Source of the DNA: Candidatus Latescibacterota bacterium | GTDB lineage: Bacteria; Latescibacterota; 4484-107 | Reading direction: 5' to 3' | Assembly: GCA_030613045.1 (NCBI GenBank) | Contig: JAUWMS010000225.1 | Coordinates: 1-5,526 of the forward strand | Length of the DNA: 5,526 nucleotides | Shown: positions 1 to 5,526 of the stretch, piece after piece | How positions within the stretch are numbered: position 1 is the stretch's first letter | Layout of the letters: each line of letters starts with the position of its first letter | Notes under the pieces: generated by a model | What the model was told of the DNA's origin: nothing | Seen by the model: only the letters and a program-made list of their open reading frames with translations | Database searches by the model: none | Program-made: the position numbers and the translations under genes

Positions 1-489
1 CTCGGGATCGACCCGCAGGAGGCCTTCGGGTACCGCATCATCGAGCCGCTCATTCAGCTTCGCAAGGACGGCGTCCGAAAGACCGGCAAGGCCCTCGGGC
101 TCCCGGCCGAGCTGTTCGAGCGCATTCCGTTTCCGGGGCCGGCGCTCGCGGCGCGCGTGATCGGCGCGGTGACCCCGGAGCGCATCGAGAAGGTCCGCAA
201 GGCCACTGTGGTGGTCGAGCGGTTGCTCCAGGACACCGGCGCATTCCAGTACATGGCGATTCTTCACGAAGACCGCGTAACCGGTATGCGCGACGGCAAG
301 CGCGACTTCGGTCAGCAGATCGAGGTGCGCTGCTGGGACAGCGTGGACGCGCGGATCGCAACCCCGACGCGGATTTCGTTCGATGTCCTTGAGAAGCTTG
401 CCCGCGAGATGATCCGCGAGGTGCCTGGCATCGTCAGCGTCACGTACAACATCGCGACGAAGCCGCCCTCCACGATCGAAGCGATCTGA
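1..489 (+). CDS. guaA: GMP synthase, C-terminal part (5' end outside window)
   Basis: The frame is open from base 1 to TGA at 487-489, giving 162 residues of a C-terminal end. GMP synthase makes GMP from XMP, ATP and glutamine in the cytoplasm, the last step of guanine nucleotide synthesis. The sequence shows family landmarks in order: IIEPL then a KDGVRKTGKALGLP segment, the RIPFPGPALAARVIGAVTPE block (family form HPFPGPGLAIRVLGEVTPE), and the terminal VPGIVSVTYNIATKPPSTIE, which matches the dimerisation and XMP-binding tail (KPPATIEWE in most enzymes). The tail ends in AI rather than WE, and the stretch around MRDGKRDFGQQIEVRCWDSVD is divergent from the usual GDxRTYGYxxALRxVES, so this could be a paralog. 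Whether the glutaminase domain is fused or separate cannot be seen. GC content is very high (47 of 60 bases at 121-180), unlike the next gene. Confidence 0.88.
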   Translation, partial: LGIDPQEAFGYRIIEPLIQLRKDGVRKTGKALGLPAELFERIPFPGPALAARVIGAVTPERIEKVRKATVVVERLLQDTGAFQYMAILHEDRVTGMRDGKRDFGQQIEVRCWDSVDARIATPTRISFDVLEKLAREMIREVPGIVSVTYNIATKPPSTIEAI

Positions 490-582
490 GGATCGCAGAG
501 TCCGGAATGGCTCATTTCTTAGGGAGTGTAAAAAACAGGCTGTTTGTTTGGAATGTCTCACAATTGTTTCAGTTAGCGTAGG

Positions 583-619
583 TTTCCCGGTTGGTTCGGG
601 AAATAGTTTTCCCGAACCA
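583..619. repeat. Perfect 12-bp hairpin with a competing upstream arm
   Basis: TGGTTCGGGAAA (592-603) and TTTCCCGAACCA (608-619) are perfect inverted copies separated by the four bases TAGT. A third element, TTTCCCG at 583-589, can pair instead with CGGGAAA at 597-603 across a seven-base loop. The two stems are therefore mutually exclusive. There is no T-run after the main stem, so it is not a classical intrinsic terminator. It could be a guaA transcript-end stem, an operator palindrome or an attenuator-like switch. The pairing is read directly; the role is unknown. Confidence 0.6.
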
Positions 620-681
620 TAGATGCCGCAAGGCTGAAGGCTGCGCAAACTTTTCCGTACTATAGAACGGCTTTTAGGTGG

Positions 682-687
682 TATAAT
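682..687 (+). promoter_or_regulatory. Possible -10 box upstream of the phosphoesterase gene
   Basis: TATAAT matches the sigma-70 -10 consensus exactly and lies 44 bases before the ATG at 732. At 16-18 bases spacing the -35 region (around 658-665, TACTATAG) does not resemble TTGACA, so the call rests on one hexamer. If the gene is an integron-type cassette starting near 694, this box would be just outside the cassette. Confidence 0.35.
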
Positions 688-693
688 CTAAGG

Positions 694-1594
694 TTGGGCG
701 CGTTATTGAGCTCGGCCGGGGAACAAACCATATGAGAATCGTTGTCATCACAGATGTACATGCGAATCTCCCGGCTTTGGAAGCAGTGCTTGAATCCATT
801 CAGGCAGAGGGATATGACGCGATCTTTCACACAGGAGATGCTATCGCAATCGGGCCATATCCCGCTGAGTGTCTTGAGTTGTTGCTCAACATGCCTAACT
901 CCCGATTTGTCATGGGGAATCATGATGCCTGCTTCGTGAACGGTGTGCCTACGCCGCAACCAGCCTGGATGAGTGACGGAGAGGTGCAGCACCAGCATTG
1001 GACACACGAACGTCTCGATCCGCAAATGCGTTCAATGCTTGCAGAATGGCCCTATGTCTCAGAGCATGATTTGGAGGGCGTGAAGACAGCGTTTGTGCAT
1101 TATGGACTTGATCCGTCTGAGCAGGGCTTCCAGCCTGTCATCAGGGATGCAACGGCAGCAGACTTGGATAGGATGTTTGCGGTGCATGATGCAGAGCTTA
1201 TTTTCTATGGCCATGATCATCGTAAGTCGGATGTGGAGGGACGAGTGAGATACGTAAATACTGGATCGTTGGGGTGCTACAGCCAAGCCATAGCGAGGTA
1301 TTGCGTGGTAGAGTTTCATCGGGGCCAATACAGAGTCGAGCATCGTGGTGTGCCGTATAATGACGCAGAGTTGCTCAGAGCATTTGAGCGGCGCAGCGTA
1401 CCGGATCGGAAGTTCATCTATCGTACATTCTTTGGTGGCCGCTTTCGAGTTGCATCGAACCGGCGCGTCTAACAACTCGCTGGAGCCGATCACGCCTATC
1501 GGCGGGCGAAAGCAGCGGCGTTTTTGCATTTGTAAGTGTTCTTGTGGCGGAGTAAGTCTTGGATGGCCCGGCGTGGCGGCTCAACTCGGTGCCG
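694..1594 (+). mobile_element. Candidate integron gene cassette (phosphoesterase gene plus attC)
   Basis: The 3' boundary is supported by the attC-like site at 1467-1600, where recombination would fall between G1594 and T1595. The 5' boundary is tentative. The only GTTRRRY match in the gap upstream of the gene is GTTGGGC at 693-699, giving a start at 694, 38 bases before the ATG, which is a normal cassette leader length. No second attC or attI-like fold was found upstream of 693, and no integrase lies in the window. The enclosed gene is lower in GC than guaA. The element could be a lone cassette, part of an integrase-less cluster, or a decayed remnant. Confidence 0.35.
732..1472 (+). CDS. Calcineurin-like metallophosphoesterase (YfcE/MJ0936-type)
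   Basis: This 246-residue protein has the complete dimetal motif series of the Metallophos_2 family: D8-x-H10 at the N-terminus, GD (D36), GNHD (N63, H64), H123 in FVHYG, and GHDH (H161, H163) followed by NTGSLG. These residues bind two metal ions and hydrolyse phosphoester bonds. Family members act on phosphodiesters, nucleotides or phosphoproteins, so the substrate is not predictable. No signal peptide or membrane segment is visible, so it is probably cytoplasmic. Length is normal for the family. The ATG at 732 starts directly on the MRIVVITDVH strand; a weak GGGGA lies about ten bases upstream. GC is low (29 of 60 at 781-840) compared with guaA. The final Val codon and TAA overlap the first box of an attC-like site, as in integron cassettes. 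Fold certain, role unknown. Confidence 0.92.
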   Translation: MRIVVITDVHANLPALEAVLESIQAEGYDAIFHTGDAIAIGPYPAECLELLLNMPNSRFVMGNHDACFVNGVPTPQPAWMSDGEVQHQHWTHERLDPQMRSMLAEWPYVSEHDLEGVKTAFVHYGLDPSEQGFQPVIRDATAADLDRMFAVHDAELIFYGHDHRKSDVEGRVRYVNTGSLGCYSQAIARYCVVEFHRGQYRVEHRGVPYNDAELLRAFERRSVPDRKFIYRTFFGGRFRVASNRRV

Positions 1595-1600
1595 TTAAAC
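1467..1600 (+). other. attC: attC-like integron recombination site
   Basis: The site opens with GTCTAAC (1467-1473, fits RYYYAAC) and closes with GTTAAAC (1594-1600, fits GTTRRRY); the two are complementary at six of seven bases. Inside them GAGCCG (1483-1488) pairs with CGGCTC (1577-1582) and CACGCC (1491-1496) pairs with GGCGTG (1570-1575). The stems are offset by AT (1489-1490) against a single G1576, giving the extrahelical bases typical of attC. Unpaired spacers of 9 and 11 bases separate the R and L boxes. The 3' end, GCGGCTCAACTCGG then CCGTTAAAC, resembles the classical 59-base-element right-hand consensus. Total length, 134 bases, is within the known attC range, with a large terminal loop of about 73 bases. 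The stop codon at 1470-1472 lies inside the first box, the usual cassette arrangement. Confidence 0.75.
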
Positions 1601-1829
1601 TTTCGAAAACACTTCGTCGAGTCAAGTAGAACCAAGGAAGGTTTCTGCAGATAAGAGCGGTTTGTGCAATCCGTATAGCCTGACGCATTGGAACCGAAGA
1701 AACGACGAGGGGGACGGTTATCTATGCATACGCTATAATCCACCCGGAAATGTCGAATTGGGCGAACTGTGAAAGCGGGAGGCAGGTTAGCCCGGGGCCG
1801 TTCGGTCCCAAAAAGAAAGGACAAGACCC
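1601..1829. other. Leader region of the sulfatase gene
   Basis: Together with the attC-like site this makes up the 357-base gap between the phosphoesterase and the sulfatase. No reading frame here is supported. It contains a TATAAT hexamer at 1734-1739, a GC-rich imperfect stem (GGGGCC/GGTCCC around 1795-1810) and, at its end, the sulfatase ribosome binding site GAAAGGA (1815-1821). Confidence 0.5.
1734..1739 (+). promoter_or_regulatory. Possible -10 box upstream of the sulfatase gene
   Basis: TATAAT matches the -10 consensus exactly, 90 bases before the ATG at 1830. No TTGACA-like hexamer sits 16-18 bases upstream (the region reads GGGACGGT), so a dedicated promoter is plausible but weakly supported. 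It would make the sulfatase independent of the phosphoesterase transcript. Confidence 0.33.
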
Positions 1830-3251
1830 ATGGCGGAAGACCGTCCCAACATCTTGTTTATCATGTCCGATGACCACGCGGCGCATGCTATGAGCTGCTA
1901 TGGAAGCCGAATCAACGAGACGCCTAATTTAGACCGCATTGCCGAGGGCGGAATGCGCTTCGACAACTGCTTCTGCACCAACTCTATATGCACGCCCAGC
2001 CGCGCGACGATTCTTACGGGCATGTACAATCACGTGAACAAGGTGACGACCCTATCCACTCCGATGGACAACCGTTTTCAGACGTTCCCGAAGCTGCTGC
2101 GGGAAAACGGTTATCAGACCGCCGTGTTTGGCAAATGGCATCTCGGCACCGGCGCAGCCCACTGCCCGACCGGTTTCGACGACTGGGCTGTACTCCCGGG
2201 GCAAGGGCTGTACCACAACCCGGAGTTCATCTTCCGGGGGCCTGACGGGGGGACGCGCCGGACCGTGGAGGGGTACGTCACGGACATCATCACGGACATG
2301 TCCCTGGACTGGCTGCGGCAGCGCGACAACGACCGGCCGTTTTGTTTGATGTACCACCACAAGGCCCCGCACCGGGAATGGGAGCCGGATGAGAAACACG
2401 CCCACCTGTTCCTCAACGAGGAAATCCCCGAGCCGGAGACGCTCTACGACGATTACTCCGATCGCGCCTCGGCGGCCTCCGCGGCCCAGATGCGCGTGGG
2501 CGGCCACATGAACGAGCGGGAGCTCAAATGCCGCATCAACCGGACGCTTTCGGAGCGCGCATTGCGGAAGTGGGCTTACCAGCGGTACATCAAGGACTAT
2601 CTGCGGGTGGTTGCCAGTATTGATGACAATGTGGGCCGGGTGCTCGACTGGCTCGACGCAGAGGGACTAACGCACAATACGGTCGTAATCTATACCTCCG
2701 ACCAGGGCTTCTTCCTGGGCGATCACGGCTGGTACGACAAGCGCTTTATGTACGAGGAATCTCTGCGTATGCCTTTCATTCTTCGCTATCCGAAGGAAGT
2801 CACACCGGGGTCGGTCAACGACGACATCGTCCTCAACCTGGACTTCGCGTCGTTGTTCCTGGATTTGGCCGGCGTCCCCATCCCGGAAGATTTCCAGGGA
2901 CGCAGTTTCCGTCCGCTGTTGCGCGGTTCCACACCTCCCGATTGGCGCCGGGCGATGTACTACCGATACTGGATGCACAAAGCGCATCACAATGTATATG
3001 CCCACTACGGGATACGCACAGAACGTCATAAGTTGATTTATTACTACTCGGATGCGCTGGGTCAGGAGGGAGCGATTGATGAGACTTATACTCCTGAATG
3101 GGAACTTTTTGATCTTGAGAAAGATCCACGTGAGTTGAAGAACGTGTATGACCATCCCGATTACGCAATCGTTGCAAAGGAACTGAAGGAAGCGCTTCAT
3201 CGTCTGCAAAGCGAGGTCGGCGATGAACGCTACGGCAAAGACGTGGACTGA
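1830..3251 (+). CDS. S1-family sulfatase (formylglycine-dependent)
   Basis: This 473-residue protein is a full-length type I sulfatase, hydrolysing sulfate esters or sulfamates. Visible motifs: NILFIMSDD with metal-binding D14 and D15; C54-T-P-S-R58, the signature in which C54 becomes formylglycine, followed by [14 protein letters not shown] with K102 and H104; HHKAPH with K178 and H181; and [16 protein letters not shown] with D291, Q292 and K304. The C-terminal subdomain has [14 protein letters not shown] and [17 protein letters not shown], typical of family members that act on sugar sulfates. The closest match I recognise is the heparan/N-acetylglucosamine-6-sulfatase-like group, but substrate is not assigned. 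No signal peptide precedes the first strand, so it seems cytoplasmic, unlike many sulfatases. A maturase (anSME or FGE) must be encoded elsewhere. GAAAGGA eight bases before the ATG supports the start. The last ~90 codons look more AT-rich than the middle. Tandem stops (TGA TAA) end it. Confidence 0.95.
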   Translation: MAEDRPNILFIMSDDHAAHAMSCYGSRINETPNLDRIAEGGMRFDNCFCTNSICTPSRATILTGMYNHVNKVTTLSTPMDNRFQTFPKLLRENGYQTAVFGKWHLGTGAAHCPTGFDDWAVLPGQGLYHNPEFIFRGPDGGTRRTVEGYVTDIITDMSLDWLRQRDNDRPFCLMYHHKAPHREWEPDEKHAHLFLNEEIPEPETLYDDYSDRASAASAAQMRVGGHMNERELKCRINRTLSERALRKWAYQRYIKDYLRVVASIDDNVGRVLDWLDAEGLTHNTVVIYTSDQGFFLGDHGWYDKRFMYEESLRMPFILRYPKEVTPGSVNDDIVLNLDFASLFLDLAGVPIPEDFQGRSFRPLLRGSTPPDWRRAMYYRYWMHKAHHNVYAHYGIRTERHKLIYYYSDALGQEGAIDETYTPEWELFDLEKDPRELKNVYDHPDYAIVAKELKEALHRLQSEVGDERYGKDVD

Positions 3252-3458
3252 TAAGGAAGACTCCTGCAGGTTTTCATCGTCGCAACGGACGATGAATTTG
3301 AAGCGATTGCGGAGGATCCGGGATTTCAAAAAGATGGAAATGGACTGGCTGTTTCCCGATCGGCAGCCGATTTATGTCGTTGACCGCGCCCCCTTATCGG
3401 CGCTTCGGATTCCCATTCGTAGCGCCATTGGCTCATGCACATGAAGGAGAACCCAATC
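3252..3458. other. Gap between the sulfatase and UroD-like genes
   Basis: No complete gene is supported here. Directly after the sulfatase stops, and in the same frame, codons 3255-3380 stay open up to TGA at 3381-3383 and read like real protein (it includes VFIVATDDEFEAIAEDPGF). There is no ATG and no clear start, so it may be a degraded gene end or chance. A perfect 9-bp inverted repeat lies within it at 3273-3296. The ribosome binding site of the next gene, AAGGAG, is at 3444-3449. Confidence 0.4.
3273..3296. repeat. Perfect 9-bp inverted repeat after the sulfatase gene
   Basis: TTCATCGTC (3273-3281) and GACGATGAA (3288-3296) are exact inverted copies around the six-base loop GCAACG. The stem begins 21 bases past the sulfatase stop, a good place for a transcript-end stem. 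It is followed only by TTTG, so it would be a poor intrinsic terminator; it could instead protect the 3' end of the mRNA. Confidence 0.5.
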
Positions 3459-4415
3459 ATGACCCCACGAGAACGATTCATAGCCGCCCTGGAGCGGCGC
3501 CCTTTCACAGGCCGTGTGCCCCATTTTGAGTTGGAATTTTTCCTGACGATGGAGGCGTTCGGGCGTATCCATCCCTCCCAGCGGCGCTATGGCCAGTGGC
3601 GACAAATGTCTGAGCATGAGCGCGCGCTGCACCGCAAAGATGTGGCGGACCTGCACGTAACCGTCGCGCGACGATTTGAGCAGGCCGGGATGCTCTACCA
3701 TGCGCCTGGGGGATGGGAAGACGAGGATGTGCGCGGGTCGCTCGAGCACGTCCGGGAGATTTCGGGTATGGATTACCTCCTCACCTTGCACGGGGACGCC
3801 ACCTATTCTCTTCCGAGCGGCGAGCACATGATGGATTTCGTGGCGAAACTGGCGGATCAACCTCAGGAGATGAAGGATCAGGCGCAGCAGATGGTGGACC
3901 AGGCGCTGGCCCGTGGGGAGCGCATCAGAAGCTGGGGAGTGCTGGACGGTTTCTGTCTGTGCGCCGACTACTGTTTCAACGACAATCCGTTTCTGTCTCC
4001 CGCTATGTTTGACGAGTTCATCACTCCGTATCTCCGGGAGCTTGTTGCCGGATACCGCAAGATGGGCTATTACGTGATCAAGCACACGGATGGAAATATC
4101 ATGTCCATTCTCGACGCGCTCGTGGACGCCCATCCCCATGCGTTGCACAGTCTGGATCCGCAGGGCGGCGTGGACATCGCAGAGGTCAAGCGGCTCGTGG
4201 GCGATAAGGTGTGCCTGATCGGCAATGTCAACTGTGCCACCCTGCAGGCCGGAACGGATGAGGAGGTCGTCGAGTCGGCCCGGTACGCGCTTCGGAACGG
4301 GATGCCCGGCGGCGGGTACGTCTTTGGCACAAGCAATTGTATCTACACCGGCATGGCGCTGGCGCGTTATGAGTTGATGCTGGACGTGTGGCGGAGTGAA
4401 GGGAATTATGAATAA
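3459..4415 (+). CDS. UroD/MtaA-like decarboxylase or methyltransferase-family protein
   Basis: The protein has 318 residues with the start chosen at 3459. It opens with MTPRERFIAALERRP, the standard opening of stand-alone URO-D domain proteins, and AAGGAG lies nine bases upstream. An in-frame ATG at 3435 would add eight residues but has no comparable site. Family features are PFLSPAMFDEFITPYLRELV (from residue 177), HTDGN (H209, D211), SLDPQGGVDI, GNVNC (255-259) and GGGYVFGTSNCI (C294) near the end. The fold is a TIM barrel shared by uroporphyrinogen decarboxylase and the methyltransferases MtaA/CmuA, which bind zinc through His-x-Cys and a later Cys. Here the first Cys position is D211. True heme synthesis is unlikely given the sequence and context. 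Such paralogs are often next to catabolic genes, and their substrates are largely unknown. It is cytoplasmic, with no signal or membrane segment. Confidence 0.85.
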   Translation: MTPRERFIAALERRPFTGRVPHFELEFFLTMEAFGRIHPSQRRYGQWRQMSEHERALHRKDVADLHVTVARRFEQAGMLYHAPGGWEDEDVRGSLEHVREISGMDYLLTLHGDATYSLPSGEHMMDFVAKLADQPQEMKDQAQQMVDQALARGERIRSWGVLDGFCLCADYCFNDNPFLSPAMFDEFITPYLRELVAGYRKMGYYVIKHTDGNIMSILDALVDAHPHALHSLDPQGGVDIAEVKRLVGDKVCLIGNVNCATLQAGTDEEVVESARYALRNGMPGGGYVFGTSNCIYTGMALARYELMLDVWRSEGNYE

Positions 4416-4530
4416 GGCCGACCCGGGCATTTAGTCAACGTCCTGAGGACCGGGGCTGAACTATTGCAAACGGTCATCTGATAATCCATCTAATTCGATG
4501 AATCCGAGGTTGATGAGAAAGGAGAAGCGT

Positions 4531-5028
4531 ATGAAGACGGTAAAGATAGAAGAACTGAGCGTGGAGGCGTTCCTGCCCTTCGGTTTCTATGCCCGCCAGA
4601 TTGATCCTCAGGCGGAGAAGGTCGGGACGCCGCCGGTGGAGTTTTTTCGGGATATGGTGCAGCAAGACCTGGGTGGTTCCTCGATTGCATCGTTCTCGAC
4701 GTGTCGGGTTGCGCAGCGTGAACGGGTGATTGATGTGGCGGAGTGTCATTCGAAGACGGGGGAGGGGATTCTGCCGTTGGATGATGACATTCTGATCCAC
4801 GTGGGGCCGGCCACAACGAACGACGAAGGGGTCCCGATTGAGAAGATGCGGGTTTTTCGGATTCCCAAGGGGACGATGGTGGTGCTGCGTCCGGGCGTGT
4901 GGCACCACGCGCCGTTTGTGGTGAACGAGCCGGTGGCGAACGTGCTGATCGTTTTGCCGGAGCGGACGTACGCCATAGACTGCACGGTGGTCGAGCTTGG
5001 GGAGGGGAAGCGAATCCGCATTGAATAG
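4531..5028 (+). CDS. Ureidoglycolate lyase (AllA)-family cupin-like protein
   Basis: The protein has 165 residues. AAAGGAG at 4518-4524 lies six bases before the ATG at 4531, so this start is preferred to the in-frame ATG at 4498, whose extension (MNPRLMRKEKR) looks like untranslated leader. The pattern fits the AllA/ureidoglycolate lyase family: PFGFYA near the N-terminus (16-21), an ECHSKTGEGILPLDDDILIHV strand pair (71-91, with H73), and FRIPKGTMVVLRPGVWHHAPF (109-129, with W124, H125, H126). AllA splits ureidoglycolate to glyoxylate and urea in allantoin breakdown. No other allantoin gene is present, so this member may act on a different small acid. A generic cupin isomerase is the main alternative. 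It follows the UroD-like gene by 115 bases and may share its transcript. No export signal is seen. Confidence 0.65.
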   Translation: MKTVKIEELSVEAFLPFGFYARQIDPQAEKVGTPPVEFFRDMVQQDLGGSSIASFSTCRVAQRERVIDVAECHSKTGEGILPLDDDILIHVGPATTNDEGVPIEKMRVFRIPKGTMVVLRPGVWHHAPFVVNEPVANVLIVLPERTYAIDCTVVELGEGKRIRIE

Positions 5029-5057
5029 GCGGGAACTGCATTCTGACCACTCATTGG

Positions 5058-5077
5058 GGCCGACGAGGCTTTCGGCC
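5058..5077. repeat. Short inverted repeat between the last two genes
   Basis: GGCCGA (5058-5063) and TCGGCC (5072-5077) can pair around an eight-base loop, 29 bases after the AllA-like stop. There is no T-run afterwards. It may be a weak transcript-end stem, or chance in a GC-rich region. Confidence 0.3.
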
Positions 5078-5102
5078 ACATAAGGTTCGATGGAGGAGAG
5101 AA

Positions 5103-5526
5103 ATGGACAGAATCGAGCAACTCTTTGACCGGATGGACACATGGCGGCACTTGCCCAACTACCAACTGGAGCGTCGAGCGGACCTGTTCTTCTCCCTGTA
5201 CCTACCGGACGCGCTTGAAGCAAAACTCGGATTTCCGGTCCAGCAGGACCTAATTCCTGAGTTTCCGGTTCGCATCGGTACAATTTACCCCGACAACCCC
5301 ATCAACAAGTCCTTCAAAATTGACTACGTGGCGTTTTCCAAGCACGCCGACAGGGTTGTATTTGTAGAACTGAAAACCGAGGGAGCATCCAGACGAACAA
5401 AGCAAGACCGCTATCTTGAGGCTGCCAGAGACACGGGCCTTGCCGCTCTGCTTGAAGGACTTATGACCATTTTCAGGGCAAGTGATTCCAAACGAAAGTA
5501 TTTCCATCTTCTTGACCATCTCGCGC
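5103..5526 (+). CDS. Putative PD-(D/E)XK nuclease-fold protein, N-terminal part (3' end outside window)
   Basis: The frame from ATG at 5103 is open to the window end, giving 141 complete codons. GGAGGAG at 5092-5098 is a strong ribosome binding site. The protein begins MDRIEQLFDRMDTWRHLPNYQLERRADLFFSLYLP and later shows KIDYVAFSK (D74) followed by VVFVELKTEG (E89, K91). An Asp on one strand followed by E-x-K on the next is the core of the PD-(D/E)XK nuclease superfamily; E23 and Q101/Y104 are possible further active-site residues. The segment then becomes helical (DRYLEAARDTGLAALLEGL). No close family name is recalled; it may be a stand-alone nuclease-like protein of unknown role. Its link to the genes upstream is unclear. 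Confidence is high for a real gene and moderate for the fold. Confidence 0.75.
   Translation, partial: MDRIEQLFDRMDTWRHLPNYQLERRADLFFSLYLPDALEAKLGFPVQQDLIPEFPVRIGTIYPDNPINKSFKIDYVAFSKHADRVVFVELKTEGASRRTKQDRYLEAARDTGLAALLEGLMTIFRASDSKRKYFHLLDHLA

Larger units (their letters stand above)
490..731. other. Non-coding gap between guaA and the phosphoesterase gene
   Basis: No supported gene lies in these 242 bases. The stretch is more AT-rich than guaA. It holds a strong hairpin with an alternative partner (583-619), a tandem AAGGCTG heptamer (630-643), a small AAACAG/CTGTTT inverted repeat near 533-545, and a TATAAT hexamer at 682-687. GTTGGGC at 693-699 fits the GTTRRRY core of an integron crossover site. 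It probably carries the end of the guaA transcript and the promoter of the next gene. Confidence 0.6.

Noticed and set aside
481..496. GCGATC-TGAG-GATCGC inverted repeat over the guaA stop
   Set aside because: Six-base arms in GC-rich coding sequence are common by chance and no T-run follows.
630..643. Tandem AAGGCTG heptamer
   Set aside because: Only two copies; no evidence that it is a functional repeat or iteron.
490..692. A second attC or attI upstream of the phosphoesterase gene
   Set aside because: No RYYYAAC box with paired inner stems could be matched to GTTGGGC at 693-699, so only a bare core sequence is present.
3380..3385. TTGACC as a -35 box for the UroD-like gene
   Set aside because: No acceptable -10 hexamer lies 16-18 bases downstream.
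3372..4430. Long minus-strand reading frame (352 residues)
   Set aside because: It lies opposite the UroD-like gene, has low-complexity His/Arg/Leu-rich content and no recognisable motif; the plus-strand frame has clear family motifs and a ribosome binding site.
4474..5283. Minus-strand reading frame of 269 residues opposite the AllA-like gene
   Set aside because: It is antisense to two supported genes and its composition is typical of a shadow frame.
1..5526. CRISPR arrays, tRNA or rRNA genes, insertion sequences
   Set aside because: No regularly spaced repeats, tRNA-like cloverleaf, rRNA segment or transposase motif was seen on either strand.

Overview
The window looks like a piece of a bacterial chromosome, probably a metagenomic contig. 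It is moderately GC-rich and all recognisable genes lie on the + strand. No marker fixes the taxon. A one-domain S1 sulfatase beside a stand-alone UroD-domain protein would suit PVC-type or related sugar-degrading environmental bacteria, but that is only a guess.

Layout: (1) 1-489 is the 3' end of a GMP synthase (guaA), very GC-rich. (2) 490-731 is a non-coding gap with a perfect 12-bp hairpin, a competing smaller hairpin and a TATAAT box. (3) 732-1472 is a complete calcineurin-like metallophosphoesterase with clearly lower GC. (4) Its last codon and stop lie inside the first box of a 134-bp sequence, 1467-1600, that has the architecture of an integron attC recombination site. This is the most interesting element here: the phosphoesterase looks like a captured gene cassette with no integrase in view. 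(5) 1601-1829 is a leader for the next gene with another TATAAT box. (6) 1830-3251 is an S1-family sulfatase with the C-T-P-S-R formylglycine motif. (7) 3459-4415 is a UroD/MtaA-like protein. (8) 4531-5028 is a small AllA-like (ureidoglycolate lyase family) cupin. (9) 5103-5526 is the start of a gene running off the end, which reads as a PD-(D/E)XK nuclease-fold protein.

The sulfatase, UroD-like and AllA-like genes are codirectional with gaps of 207 and 115 bases. They could form a small catabolic cluster in which the sulfatase desulfates a substrate and the other two act on a downstream small molecule, but nothing in the sequence identifies that substrate. Two starts were moved downstream of the longest reading frame because strong ribosome binding sites sit just before the internal ATGs (3459 and 4531).
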